DNA from: Panonychus citri
Taxonomy: Eukaryota > Arthropoda > Arachnida > Trombidiformes > Tetranychidae
NCBI RefSeq assembly: GCF_014898815.1
Contig: NW_026515424.1
Coordinates: forward strand, 1-64,000
Length of the DNA: 64,000 nt
Reading direction: 5' to 3'
The position numbers and the translations under genes are program-made. Under the pieces are notes generated by a model that saw only the letters and a list, made by a program, of their open reading frames with translations, was not told where the DNA came from and searched no databases. Positions 25,353 to 35,415 of the stretch are shown here, one piece after another; the stretch's first letter is position 1, and every line of letters starts with the position of its first letter.

Positions 25353-25656
25353 AGTAGCAATAAATGTCCACCCCCGGACCCACCATAATTTTTTTACATG
25401 CCACTTCCACTCCACTGTCATTTCTACTCCACTGTCATTTCTACTCCACTGTCATTTTCACCCCATGTCCAGAAATGTCCCTGCCACTTCCACTCCACCC
25501 CCATTCAAAACAGCGCGCGTATAATTTGGCTTAGAAGTAACACTGCCATTTCTACTCCACCTCAAACCTGTTTTAATTCAATACATTTAAAATACATTGT
25601 CATCTCCAAGACAAACAGGTTTTAATCAGTTTAACTACTGTCACCTCTAGGACAAA
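25353..25656 (+). repeat. Polinton left terminal inverted repeat
   Basis: About 304 bp matching the reverse complement of 48494-48862. It is pyrimidine-rich at the outer end, with three tandem copies of a unit like TCCACTGTCATTTCTAC near 25412-25460. The match ends at GACAAA (25656). Confidence 0.9.
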
Positions 25657-25664
25657 TTAAACAG

Positions 25665-25700
25665 TATAAAAGGCAAACAACCTCAAAATGACATTCATTC
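25665..25700 (+). promoter_or_regulatory. TATA box and initiator for the dUTPase gene
   Basis: TATAAAAGG at 25665-25673 lies just inside the left inverted repeat. A TCATTC initiator (fits TCAKTY) has its A at 25697, 32 bp from the start of the TATA box. The first likely ATG follows at 25718. Confidence 0.6.
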
Positions 25701-25717
25701 GAGAATAATATTTCGTA

Positions 25718-26335
25718 ATGTCTGTTTTTATTAGGTACCAAAAGCTCTCAAAACGCTCACGTTCCAACTCGTGGTACAGCTCATTCCGCTGGACTTGATC
25801 TTTATAGCTCAGTCGATACAGTTGTACCAGCTAAAGGTAAAGTTTGATCAATACTGATATCTCGATTGACCTACCATTTGATCATTTTGGTCATATTTTA
25901 CCGAGATCTGGATTAGCTTGGAACAATTTTATCAGTGTTGGCGCCGGTGTAATAGATCCAGATTACAAAGGTCCTCTTAGAGTTCTTCTTTTCAATTTTG
26001 GTGAAAGTGATCATATTGTATCAAGAGGTGATCGGATCGCTCAATTAATAATTCAACCTCGTACATACATATTACTTATCCAACCTGAATTTGATTCTCC
26101 ACCTCAAGATAAAACATACAACAGCGAAAGTGCTAAAAAGATCGCTAAAATAGAGGAATCTGATTCTGAAGGTCAGCCAGGTACAATTTCAAAAGAATCA
26201 ATACCATCAACATCTACAGCTGAAACTGTCAGTGAAGATAAAGAACTTGGATCTACTGATGAAAAGAATGATCAAAAGGGTGATATTGATACTAACGATC
26301 ATATTGCTGTTCTCAACTTTATGGATAGTGCTTAA
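25718..26335 (+). pseudogene. dUTPase (trimeric type), frameshifted
   Basis: dUTPase hydrolyses dUTP to dUMP and keeps uracil out of DNA. Motif 1 (AGLDLYS) is near 25790-25812, motif 2 (PRSGLA) near 25900, motif 3 (GAGVIDPDYKGPL) near 25940-25980 and motif 4 (GDRIAQLII) near 26030. A one-base loss in a T run at about 25845 separates motif 1 from the rest. The Gly-rich fifth motif that closes over the substrate is not visible; after motif 4 there is an acidic, Ser/Thr/Glu-rich tail of about 85 residues. The start is unresolved: an ATG at 25718 is one frame off motif 1, or an intron ending TTTTTATTAG at 25734 is used. dUTPase is an occasional Polinton accessory gene. Confidence 0.8.
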
Positions 26336-26365
26336 TAAAACAATACCGTCATATTTCATTTTATC

Positions 26366-26827
26366 ATGGAGGAAACCGATTCTTTAAAATATGAGATCGT
26401 TAACATTGTATCCTTATGGAAATTAGATGGTCCTGTTGTTATAAATGTCGATAATTCCGGAAGGAGAAAAAGATTTAATGCCGAAGTTATTCGAAAGAAT
26501 GGAGGTGTATTCCTAGTATTTTCATCTGGCAAAATAACCGCAACAGGATTCAAAGATGTAACACTACCAGGATATCTATTACAAGAAATCTATTCAAATC
26601 GGAGTGTTAACTTTATTAAAGTAGTAAATATCACTGCCCACAGTTTCCTTCCTTACGCGTTCAACACTAACGATCTGATTAAAACCTATTCCAATGTAAC
26701 TAAATATGAGCCAGAAATATATCCAGCCATTTATATGAAAATAGAAAATGTAACAATTATTTATTATACAACAGGTTCAATTATAATAACTGAGCTAAAG
26801 AGATTCATCAAATTGATTCATCTCTGA
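26366..26827 (+). CDS. TATA-binding-protein-like protein (153 aa)
   Basis: An intact ORF 30 bp after the dUTPase gene, same strand. The layout is that of the two-lobed TBP fold: NIVSLWKL at residues 12-19, RKRFNAEVIRK near 34-44 (TBP has a RF-x-A-x-I-x-R motif there), FSSGKITATG near 53-62, then in the second lobe YEPEIYP near 113-119 and a degenerate counterpart of the second SGK-x-x-x-TG motif (TTGSIIITE). TBP binds the TATA-box minor groove and nucleates pre-initiation complexes. The protein is shorter than the roughly 180-residue TBP core, mainly through loop losses, and the second lobe is the weaker match. Large DNA viruses encode divergent TBPs, but I know of none among the standard Polinton genes. 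The family call is inferred from ordered motifs and needs a structural check. Confidence 0.7.
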   Translation: MEETDSLKYEIVNIVSLWKLDGPVVINVDNSGRRKRFNAEVIRKNGGVFLVFSSGKITATGFKDVTLPGYLLQEIYSNRSVNFIKVVNITAHSFLPYAFNTNDLIKTYSNVTKYEPEIYPAIYMKIENVTIIYYTTGSIIITELKRFIKLIHL

Positions 26828-26912
26828 ATGATTTTGTACGCGTACTATGTTATTTAAAAGTGAATAAAAATAAAATAATTTCAATTTGATATCAAGTATA
26901 CTTTTAAATCTT

Positions 26913-27375
26913 TTATTTTAGTAATTCTTCTTCCATATCAAATTTATCGAAAGCTTCTCCATCTGTTTGATATAGCTCGCTTATAATCATCCAACGAAGT
27001 TCTCCTAGTAACTTGATCACTGGTGTGATAGTCCAATGACTGTCTCTCATGGAAGAAAGCATGTTAATCATACGGAGATGTCTTATGGAAATTGATACGT
27101 TCGGATCTCTTAGATACCTGCGTTTAAAAAAAAATTTAATAAGATTAGCACATGTTTTCTGAAACATAAATTAGTTAAAATACTTACGCAAGTAATTCAA
27201 TCCGATTAACGTCATCCATCAGCGATTTTCTACTATAAGTTGACCCAAACTGAGTAGATCTACTTTTTTTAATAATCTTCTTCTGTGGAAACTGAAGATA
27301 CCACCTAACCAACAAAAAAGCTATGAACATCATCAGAAAAATGAGAGACCAATAAAAAAACGATAGTAAATCCAT
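26913..27375 (-). CDS. Small single-pass membrane protein, two exons (130 aa)
   Basis: Exon 1 is 27375-27188 and exon 2 27117-26913, joined across a 70-bp intron with GTAAGT donor and AAACGCAG acceptor; 393 nt including the stop, so the frame closes. Residues 3-27 are a strongly hydrophobic helix (FFYWSLIFLMMFIAFLLV), followed by a basic segment (KKIIKKSR) and a soluble C-terminal domain of about 80 residues ending in an acidic patch (DMEEELLK). The order suggests an N-terminal membrane anchor. I do not recognise the family. It is encoded opposite to the TBP-like gene and has its own TATA/initiator promoter at 27423-27456. Confidence 0.7.
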
Positions 27376-27419
27376 TTTTATGAAGTTTAGTGAAATTGAT
27401 GATTGAAAGGAATAAAGTT

Positions 27420-27456
27420 AAGTGAACTAAGTGTAGTAAAAACCGAAGCCTTTATA
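27420..27456 (-). promoter_or_regulatory. TATA box and initiator for the small membrane-protein gene
   Basis: On the minus strand TATAAAGG starts at 27456 and a TTCACTT initiator-like site has its A at 27423, 33 bp downstream. The ATG is at 27375. Confidence 0.55.
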
Positions 27457-27489
27457 TGATTATTTGTAGATATGAACAGCAATGTTGCA

Positions 27490-27895
27490 ATTAAACAAAA
27501 AAGTTTTAACCAATCACATTAAAGATTAAAGTAACAAGAATGTCTTACGTAATAAATAAAATTAAACAAAAAGTTTTAACCAATCACATTAAAGATTAAA
27601 GTAACAAGAATGTCTTACGTAATAAATTAAAATTAAACAAAAAGTTTTAACCAATCACATTAAAGATTAAAGTAACAAGAATGTCTTACGTAATAAATGT
27701 TAAAATTAAACAAAAAAGTTTTAACCAATCACATTAAAGATTAAAGTAACAAGAATGTCTTACGTAATAAATGTTAAAATTAAACAAAAAAGTTTTAACC
27801 AATCACATTAAAGATTAAAGTAACAAGAATGTCTTACGTAATAAATGTTAAAATTAAACAATCAAGTTTTAACCAATCACATTAAAGATTAAAAT
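27490..27895. repeat. Minisatellite of 61-66 bp units upstream of polB
   Basis: Six near-identical units plus a partial seventh. Each reads ATTAAACAAAAAAGTTTTAA, then CCAATCACATTAAAG, then AGTAACAAGAATGTC and a TTACGTAA palindrome. Units differ mainly in the short AT linker. The array lies between the divergently transcribed membrane-protein and polB promoters, so it could serve as enhancer or replication control; function is unknown. Confidence 0.9.
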
Positions 27896-27914
27896 TATGT
27901 TATTATTAAGAAAG

Positions 27915-27951
27915 TATAAAGACAAGATTACTTTCAGTTTAACATCAGTCT
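27915..27951 (+). promoter_or_regulatory. TATA box and initiator for polB
   Basis: TATAAAG at 27915-27921, followed by TCAGTC with its A at 27947, exactly 32 bp from the TATA start and an exact fit to the arthropod initiator TCAKTY. The polB start exon lies 125 bp further on. Confidence 0.65.
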
Positions 27952-28071
27952 AATTCATACTTGCTAACTGTCAACAATCAAATAAACAATCTTTCTCATC
28001 TCTAATCAAACTGTTTAAACTTTTCTTCGTCTTTTTTCTTCGTCAATCTGTCTCATCTTTCTGTTAACAAA

Positions 28072-31000
28072 ATGGTGAGTTGTTTTCATTTTACATATTA
28101 TTTTTCATTGATTGAAACTCATTACTTTACAATACTATCAAATCAATTTACGTAAGATTTCTTAGCTTTCACTTTGTTAAAGCTGATCTTATTGTATTTT
28201 GACAAATATAGTTTTGTTTCTCATTAATAAAAACGATTATTCTATATATATTAATTTTTTTTGTTCAAATATTTATATTTATATTAGGTTATCATCTGCC
28301 CATGTTGTCAACATTCCTATGGAAATTTTCAATTATATATTCTACATGATTGTATCTGTTTGGTCCAACCCTGTTCGAGAAATAGCTTGTTTACGTTAGG
28401 ATCTTCACGCTGTCGTCCCGTAGATGCTACCAGGAATGATACTGTACAAAACGTCCAGGCTGAGTGTATAGATCTTCCGAGCGATGATGACGAGTTGATT
28501 AATATTTCTTCCGATGATGAGGTGATGGACTCAAACGTTAACTTTAATGAAGATTTTGATAGCCAAATCATCGATGAAATAGAGCGTTACTTGCCTGATC
28601 TCAACGAACTCTTTCCTGATGGTATCAATTTGACTCAATATCTTGATCCAGTCCAACAGCTTCAATCTTTGATCCAATCAATGAGATCCAACCTTCTGAT
28701 CCAGTCCAACAGCTTCAATATTTTGATCCAATCAATGAGATCCAACCTTCTGATCCAGTCCAACAGCTTCAATCTTTTGATCCAATCAATGAGATCCAAC
28801 CTTCTGATCCAGTCCAGCAGAATCAACCTTTTGACCCGATACAACAACAGCAAACTTTTGAGAGTTTTCAACAACGATTGAATGATTTATTTGCTCAAAC
28901 TCTTGATCCTCGACAACCTACGCCATCGGAATCTCTTCAAAATCAATCACATGTGTTAGCTTCACAGCTCCATGATGATTTGAATCATAACCATTCGGAA
29001 TATCGACCATCCACAAGCCGAAACTTCGTTTGTAATCAATGTGGGAAAAGATACACGAGAGAAGTTTACCTTAACTCTCACATGAGATTATGTCATCCAA
29101 TTAGAGTACCAATCGATCAATCATTGGTACCAGAAATTTTTGGTTCACTAAATCTTCACAGTTCAGCATTTGGTGGTCATTATGTGGTTTATCGCCACGA
29201 AGTTGATAATGGAGATTTTGATATTTTGGTAGTTGTTGGAAGAATTTTGGATCAAATGGTGCATCTGTTGGAACACCTAATAGGGATATTTCACTGCCTA
29301 AAATTTGGTATCGCAATAAAGTGTCTTTTCTATAATCCATTAATTGAAAATGACGCTACTCGATCGGCAACTTTTCAATCACCAATTGATGCCTGTTTTC
29401 TTGGAACTGATAAGAAGTCAAGTATTCTTGATAAACTGGGTGATATACAAGTTAGCATTGATCAATTTACTGCACGAGGTTCAGGATGGATTTTAGTAAA
29501 CATTGAGCTCGTTGACATTTTCATCGGAAAATACGTTCCACACAGAGGAGGTTGTGTTAATCATAAACCACCACAATTCATTTCTAACAAGTGCTGCTTG
29601 TTATCGATCAAAACCAGAAGTGATTGTTTTATGTACTCCGTCCTGGGTGCACTCCATCCTATGAGAACTCATCCAGAACGTGCAGCAAAATATCGTCAAT
29701 TTACTCACCTTTATGACTTTTCTGATGTTCGTGGTGATGTGTCAGTAGCTGATATTCCAAAGTTTGAAAGAAAGAATGATATCAGCATCAACGTATATTC
29801 TCTTATTTTGGGCACAAGAACAATCGTACCTCTCGCTATAACGAAAGAAAACAAAATAAGGCATGTCAATCTTTTTCTACATGATGGTCACTATTTTTTA
29901 ATCAAACACTTCAACAGATTTGCATCAAAACAAGGGCTCAGAAATAGATATTTCTGTTTCAGATGTCTCTTTGGATTTCCTTCTCAACAGAAATTAGATG
30001 ATCACTTATCAAATTGTCTTTTATTCCATCCACAAACTGTTGTATTACCATCAGTTGAATCATCGATCTTGAAACGAAAAGACTTTCGGAAGGAGATGAG
30101 GTTTCCAGTTACGATTTATGCTGATTTTGAAACGCTGAATGTTAAGTTAGATGACCCACTTACTATTGCTGATTTAATTCCATGTAGTTATGGATACGTG
30201 GCCATCAATTGGGAAAATGAAATCATCTATCAAGATTTCGGGTTTGGAGAAAATATTGGAGAGAGATTCATGAATAGCCTTTACACCGCAGAATCATGGA
30301 TATTAAATTATATTCAAACTTCCAAGAAACCTCTTTTAATGTCACCTGTCGATGAAGAAAATTTCCAGTCTTCAACAACCTGTCATATTTGTGGGAATTT
30401 GCTAACAGATCCATCTGTTAGAGATCATGATCACATGACTGGTGTTTATCGTGGAGCCGCACATGTCAAATGTAATTTAGAGTACAGGTTACCTGGAACT
30501 ATACCTGTGCTGTTTCATAATCTCAAAAACTTTGACGGGCATATCATTATCAAGTCAATAAACAGGAATAACTTACAAGATCGTGTTCCACAACTTATCC
30601 CACATACGATAGAAAAGTACATTGGCTTCACTATTGGTAGATTACGGTTTTTGGATAGTTTTGCATTCCTTCCGGCAAGTCTTGATAAGTTATCAGCATC
30701 ATTGGAAACTGTAGAGAAAGAAAGATATTTACATCAACTTTTCGCCAACATCAATGTCACATCTCTAACCAGAAAATGTATCTTACCATATGAATATTTG
30801 GATTCACTTGAAAAGTTTGAAGAAACATCATTACCTGATAAGTCTGAATTCAAATCAAGTTTAACAGATAGTGAGATAAGTGATGAACAATATGAGCATG
30901 TTAAGGAAATCTGGCAATCATTCAACTGTACGAAACTGTTGGATTTACATGACATTTATCTCAAGGTTGATGTGTTGTTGTTAGCTGCTGTTTTTGAAAA

Positions 31001-32515
31001 CTTTCGTTCGACAAGTATCGAGAATTTCAATATTGATCCACTCCATCACTACTCAGCTCCTGGATTAACATGGGCAGCTGCATTGAAGGTTACGAGAATC
31101 GAGCTACAACTTTTCACTGACATTGAAATGCTTTTGATGATTGAAAAAGGTATCAGAGGGGGACTTACAATGGTATCTAATCGGCACGTGATTCCAAATA
31201 ATCCAGCTTGTTCAGATTATCAAGCGGATCGTACAAAGAGTTATATACTTTATCTCGATGTCAACAATTTGTATGGATATGCGATGTCTGAACGGCTGCC
31301 CGTAGACGGTTATGAATGGTGTACAATAGATGATAACTTTTTGACTCACGTTCTCTCTTGTTCTGATGATTCAGATGTAGGCTTCATTCTTGAAGTTGAT
31401 CTAAGTTATCCCGATGATCTACATGACGAACACAATGATTTTCCTATGGCTCCACACAAAATGCTTATCCATCCAGAGATATACAGTCCCTATCAGAAGG
31501 ATCTTCTTGAGGTTCTAACTGGAGTCGGGCTATCAAATGTTTCAACTACAAAATTGGTTACAACATTTTACACAAAGAGAAATTACGTTATTCATTATCG
31601 TACACTCAAATTTTACGTTCAAAATGGGCTGAAGGTTGAAAAGTTCATCGTGGTGTCAAGTTCAATCAAAGACCTTGGTTATATGAGTATGTAGACTTTT
31701 GTACTCAAAACGAACTGCATCCACAACTGATTTTCAAAAGATTTTTGGAAGTTAATGGTCAATTCTCTTTATGGAAAACCATCGAAGACAAGAGGAAACA
31801 TATCAATGTTGAACTAGCTCTGAATGATATTCACGCAGCTAGAGCATTGAGAAAAAATCATTCACAAAGATTTTTGATACTGGAGGATGATAAAGTCATT
31901 TTTGAGATGAAAAAACTAAAAGTAAAGATGGATAAACCTATTGCTGTTGGTTTCACGGTTTTGGAATTAGCAAAGCTAAAAATGTATCAGCTCCACTATG
32001 AAACTTTCAAGCAGCATTATGGACCAAATATCGAACTCATTTACACGGATACCGATAGTCTTATTTATCACATCAAAACACAAGATTTAGTTGACGATCT
32101 CCAAGGGTTCGCATCGATAATGGACTTTTCTAACTACCCCACTGATCATAGACTGTATTCTTCTATTAATAAGAAAAAAATCGGGTATCTCAAAGATGAA
32201 TGTCCAGCTGATCCTATAACTGAATTTGTTGGATTACGTCCGAAGCTTTATGCCTTAAAAACCAGTAACAGTATTACGAAGAAAGCTAAAGGTGTTCCTC
32301 GTTCAGTTTTGTCTCATAAAATAGATTTCGACGCATATACAAACTCACTCTACTCAAGTCTGATACACTGTCATAGCTTCATTAGAATCAACTCGTGAAC
32401 ACAATATTCAAATGATTAAACAAAGAAAATCTGTATAACACCATTTGAAGATAAACGATACTTGATAGATAATACCAAATCATATGCATATGGACACTAC
32501 AGAATTTCAAATTAA
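28072..32515 (+). pseudogene. polB: Polinton DNA polymerase B, first copy, frameshifted
   Basis: A start exon of just the ATG (28072-28074) with a GTGAGT donor is joined to 28288 after a 213-bp intron, opening a Cys/His-rich N-terminus (CPCCQHSYGNFQ). After an acidic, Gln-rich repeat region comes a C2H2 zinc finger near 29025-29100. The exonuclease motif YADFET is near 30117, an endonuclease-VII-like HNH cluster (CHICG, then VRDHDH) near 30385-30475, and the second exonuclease motif (FHNLKNFDGH) near 30515. Polymerase motif A (LDVNNLYGYAM) is near 31256, motif B (VNSLYGK) near 31757-31780 in a different frame, and motif C (YTDTDS) near 32041-32060. It would copy the element, probably protein-primed. 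Breaks: one T missing near 28667, one base near 31690, and indels around 31745-31780 and near 32395-32430. A frame slip inside 29210-29340 is possible because expected family sequence there seems to lie in another frame. Confidence 0.88.
28648..28810 (+). repeat. 54-bp coding repeats inside polB
   Basis: About three tandem 54-bp units (GATCCAGTCCAACAGCTTCA and onward, ending GAGATCCAACCTTCT) encoding 18-residue Pro/Gln/Asp-rich repeats in the polB frame, in the linker between the N-terminal Cys cluster and the C2H2 finger. The frameshift at about 28667 falls in the first unit. Confidence 0.8.
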
Positions 32516-32920
32516 ACTTTTTATTTTTTCATAAACAATTTTTTCATTTTTGACATGATTACATTTGCTGAAAATTTTATAAAAACTTGATAATTTGTTT
32601 GCATTAAACATGAATAAAATACAAAACCAGCCACATGCTATCGAGCTATTTCCTTGAAACTTGTTTGTATTCATATAAACGTACTTAGAGTTTTTCTCCA
32701 AGAATGTCAACAGATTTCCTTTAGGGGCTCTTCCAAATGAATCGAAATAATGACCGATGTTTTTTTCATCAATATACACTGCTACCCAGTGACTTCCTGG
32801 CTTGTGACTTTCATCCAAATTGACAACAATCCCAACAGGTTTTGTAATTGCTAAAGGTAACTTATCAATCGAATAGACCCCTTTAAACCAACTTAGTTTA
32901 CAACAAATGTCATTTATCAT
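32507..32920 (-). CDS. Adenovirus-type cysteine protease, first copy (137 aa)
   Basis: A maturation protease of the adenain (C5) family, used by Polintons to process virion proteins. The ORF is intact. The catalytic His lies in PGSHWVAVYID (about residue 43), followed by the DSFG motif and the catalytic Cys in IACGWFCI near residue 96. The length of 137 aa is typical for Polinton proteases. It is convergent with polB and overlaps its stop by about 9 bp. Confidence 0.9.
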   Translation of the reverse strand: MINDICCKLSWFKGVYSIDKLPLAITKPVGIVVNLDESHKPGSHWVAVYIDEKNIGHYFDSFGRAPKGNLLTFLEKNSKYVYMNTNKFQGNSSIACGWFCILFMFNANKLSSFYKIFSKCNHVKNEKIVYEKIKSLI

Positions 32921-32940
32921 TATAGTTGTTTACATATTTA

Positions 32941-34171
32941 TTAGTAATCTAACGAGATTATTCGATCCTTATCAATTGTTATGAGATTATCAAACTGTGC
33001 AAACACGACCACTTTTAATGATCTTTTTAATTGTGAATTGAATTTAAGATCACATCTTATAGTACCTCTTTTAATCAGAGAGAGTGTTCCATTTTCTGCT
33101 CCTATAGATCCATCCGGAGAAAGATCGAATCCAAACAATGTTGTATGTTTCTTATATTCATCATAGTCAACATGTAATTGTGGTACTCCCTCGTCCTGGC
33201 CAAGACATCGGTATAGGTTTACAAACTCTCTCATGTAAAGTCCATCTTTGAAATTAGGTGTGTATGGAATACTTGGTATTGTCATTCCATCAACATTCAA
33301 TGCAATGTAATTGAGACCAAAATCATTGAATGAGAATGGATCTTCATTTAAATCTCCGGAATGAGCGGTTTCTTTTGTAATTCCCATAAAAATCCTTCGT
33401 GGTAATATTCCAGAATACATATTATCAATTGATGCAATCATTTGACCAGCCGGTATTGAAAAGTTTCGTGTGTCATTACGTGTAATAAAATATTTAGCAG
33501 GACCCTTTCAATAAGATGATACTTTAGAGGCTTCAGCAAATAGCTTCACACGTTTTATATGTAGTGCTAATCTTTCAAACTTAATTTGATAAGTATCTTT
33601 ATCGACACTATCATACTTGATCAGTGGGAAACTGTCTGAACTTCTAGTGAATCGAAAAATTAGTGGAATATTATTTATCAGTAGTTTATCTTGCTCACAA
33701 ATAGGTAAATGTAATCGGAAATAAAGATCGAATGAACCATTTTCAACACTGTCTCATGCGTTTCACCACCGGCGTCACATGGGTTATGTTGTCTGAATAA
33801 TAGGTCTTCAATATATGACTGGTAATGATACATATTATTAGCTTGTATAGTGTTAACTGAGCCAATAAATAGATCAATTTGTTCGAATAAAGAATTACCA
33901 GTTAGTAACGGGCATTATTTTACTAGTTTCTGGTATATTTGAACCATTTTGAGTTTGTACGTATAGTTAGACTCAACATTGACGCAGCCATATCAGTAAA
34001 ATCTTCACTCGAAGGAACAACAATTTCATAACATTTCGATGAATCTAAACTAGAGTTAGGTCGATATTCGACTTCATAACTTGATTCTATCACTGTTTGA
34101 GTTGGTGGTATAGAGAAAATCTGTAACTCAGACTTGCTAGATGGCAATGAAGATTCATGTAAATATTCCAT
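32941..34171 (-). pseudogene. Major capsid protein (double jelly-roll), first copy, frameshifted
   Basis: Starts MEYLHESSLPSSKSELQIF at 34171, its ATG overlapping the stop of the basic-protein gene by one base. It continues in fragments to the clean 166-codon end (33441-32941) carrying DNMYSGILPRRIFMG and LYRCLGQDEG. About 410 residues in all, within the Polinton MCP range. Order and context (basic protein, MCP, protease) match Polinton morphogenesis modules. Breaks are single-base losses near 33510, 33650, 33750, 33900 and 33955 compared with the second copy. Confidence 0.8.
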
Positions 34172-34584
34172 TATGAAAAGATATCTCTATGTCTATTTTT
34201 TCTTTTCTGATTTTTAGCTATTGATTTTTTAGCGGAAGTAGTATATTTACGTTTTCTTATACCATTTCCATATTGATCTATCAGTTTCTATTTCACCTAA
34301 ACCTTTTTGGCTGCTGTTTTCAAACCATGTTTAGCTTGAGTCTTAGCACTTGAAAAGTTTTTATTAGCTAAAATATCTGAACCAACATTTATTCCTGTTT
34401 TAATAAATGTTTTCCTAAAATTTCAAGATTGGATACCGAAACGTTTCAATGTTGAGCCTAACCCATAACCACGTTGGTATGGATTACCTGAATAAACAGA
34501 AATATCATTGAAACCACTTCCGGATTGATTAAGAAAATAATTTGTGAAATCACTATCACACGCACAGTAAACTTTTCGATTCAT
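34171..34584 (-). pseudogene. Small basic virion-type protein, first copy, frameshifted
   Basis: Homologous to the intact 139-aa ORF at 43584-44003. It has Gly-rich and amphipathic helical segments (GYGLGSTLKRFG, a LKFLGKHLLK region) and a very basic C-terminus. Such short proteins sit directly upstream of the MCP in invertebrate Polintons and resemble adenovirus core or pVI-like proteins in composition; that function is inferred. Single-base losses in T and A runs near 34290, 34400 and 34420 break this copy. Confidence 0.65.
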
Positions 34585-34641
34585 CTTTTTGTTTCTTAAG
34601 GTCATCTTTTTTATTAGTTTTACTTTCTTATACAATATCTT

Positions 34642-35415
34642 TTATAAAATGTAAACTAATAAAGACTCTCCATTCGTAAATTTTATTTGTGAGCCGTTTT
34701 CATCACAAAGTAACACATTTATCTCATCAATTCTATTGATACGAACTGGATAATAAAAGGGTTTCATGAATGTTATGTTGGCCATTTTCGACTCTAAATT
34801 CAGCGGAAGAACTCTCAACAGTCTGGCGAAATGATCACCTACAAAGTGTTCACTTATAAGATCTGTATAAATGAAAAGAAGATGAGACTTTATTCCGGTT
34901 TTGGGTGGCTTTTTGGCGAGTATTGATGCGTGATTTTCTCTGAACAATATTTCACAATGTTTCATGTAACCATCATATGTCCATCCTAGCGTTTCTAAAA
35001 ATTCCGAATCAACAAAATAAGGTAGTATCTTATCACCTCGATGCCAACCTGCTTTTATCTCTATAGAACCATTTTGTAGAAGAATCTCAGGTGGATAATC
35101 AGCATTTATTACAGAAACAGATGATTTGAAGACATCATTTATACATTTTAATATTTTGTTGATGTCATCACTTTCAAAGTAAGTGAACTCAAATTTTCCC
35201 AATCGATATGTTCCACCATAGAAAAGGCTGAACTTCACAGTTTTAGTATTGATTTCATATGTTGTTGGATAAAATATTTCTTGTATTCCAACTTTCCATT
35301 TTCCTTCAAGATTTATTGGACATGATAAATTATTAGTAAATTTGGACAATGTATTATCTGGATGAATATCCATGCTTGCGTTTGAAACTAAATCAATACA
35401 AAATTCATCCGGCAT
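34642..35415 (-). CDS. Minor capsid (penton-like) protein, first copy (257 aa)
   Basis: A near-intact ORF starting MPDEFCIDLVSNASMDIHPD. The N-terminal pattern (SNASM, PDNTLSKF, LEGKWKVGIQEIFYP) and C-terminal YTDLISEHFVGD and LLRVLPL are those of the conserved Polinton minor capsid/penton family. The last residues are altered by a one-base loss near 34671; the second copy keeps the expected end (stop at 44054). The ATG lies inside the last codons of the integrase gene. Confidence 0.8.
   Translation of the reverse strand: MPDEFCIDLVSNASMDIHPDNTLSKFTNNLSCPINLEGKWKVGIQEIFYPTTYEINTKTVKFSLFYGGTYRLGKFEFTYFESDDINKILKCINDVFKSSVSVINADYPPEILLQNGSIEIKAGWHRGDKILPYFVDSEFLETLGWTYDGYMKHCEILFRENHASILAKKPPKTGIKSHLLFIYTDLISEHFVGDHFARLLRVLPLNLESKMANITFMKPFYYPVRINRIDEINVLLCDENGSQIKFTNGESLLVYIL

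Noticed and set aside
25339..25625. Plus-strand Pro/His/Ser-rich ORFs over the left Polinton end
   Set aside because: They are translations of the pyrimidine-rich inverted repeat and its 17-bp units; no start context or homologue.
27490..27895. CRISPR-like repeat array
   Set aside because: The units are contiguous tandem repeats with no unique spacers, in a eukaryotic context.
28662..28874. Minus-strand ORF with LDWIRRLDLIDWIK repeats
   Set aside because: It is the antisense shadow of the 54-bp polB coding repeats.
29101..29340. Minus-strand 79-codon ORF inside polB
   Set aside because: Antisense to polB. That stretch may contain a polB frame slip, but there is no reason to call a gene on the opposite strand.
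33923..34171. Separate small gene reading MEYLHESSLPSS
   Set aside because: It is the N-terminus of the major capsid protein, ended by a frameshift; the second copy reads further.
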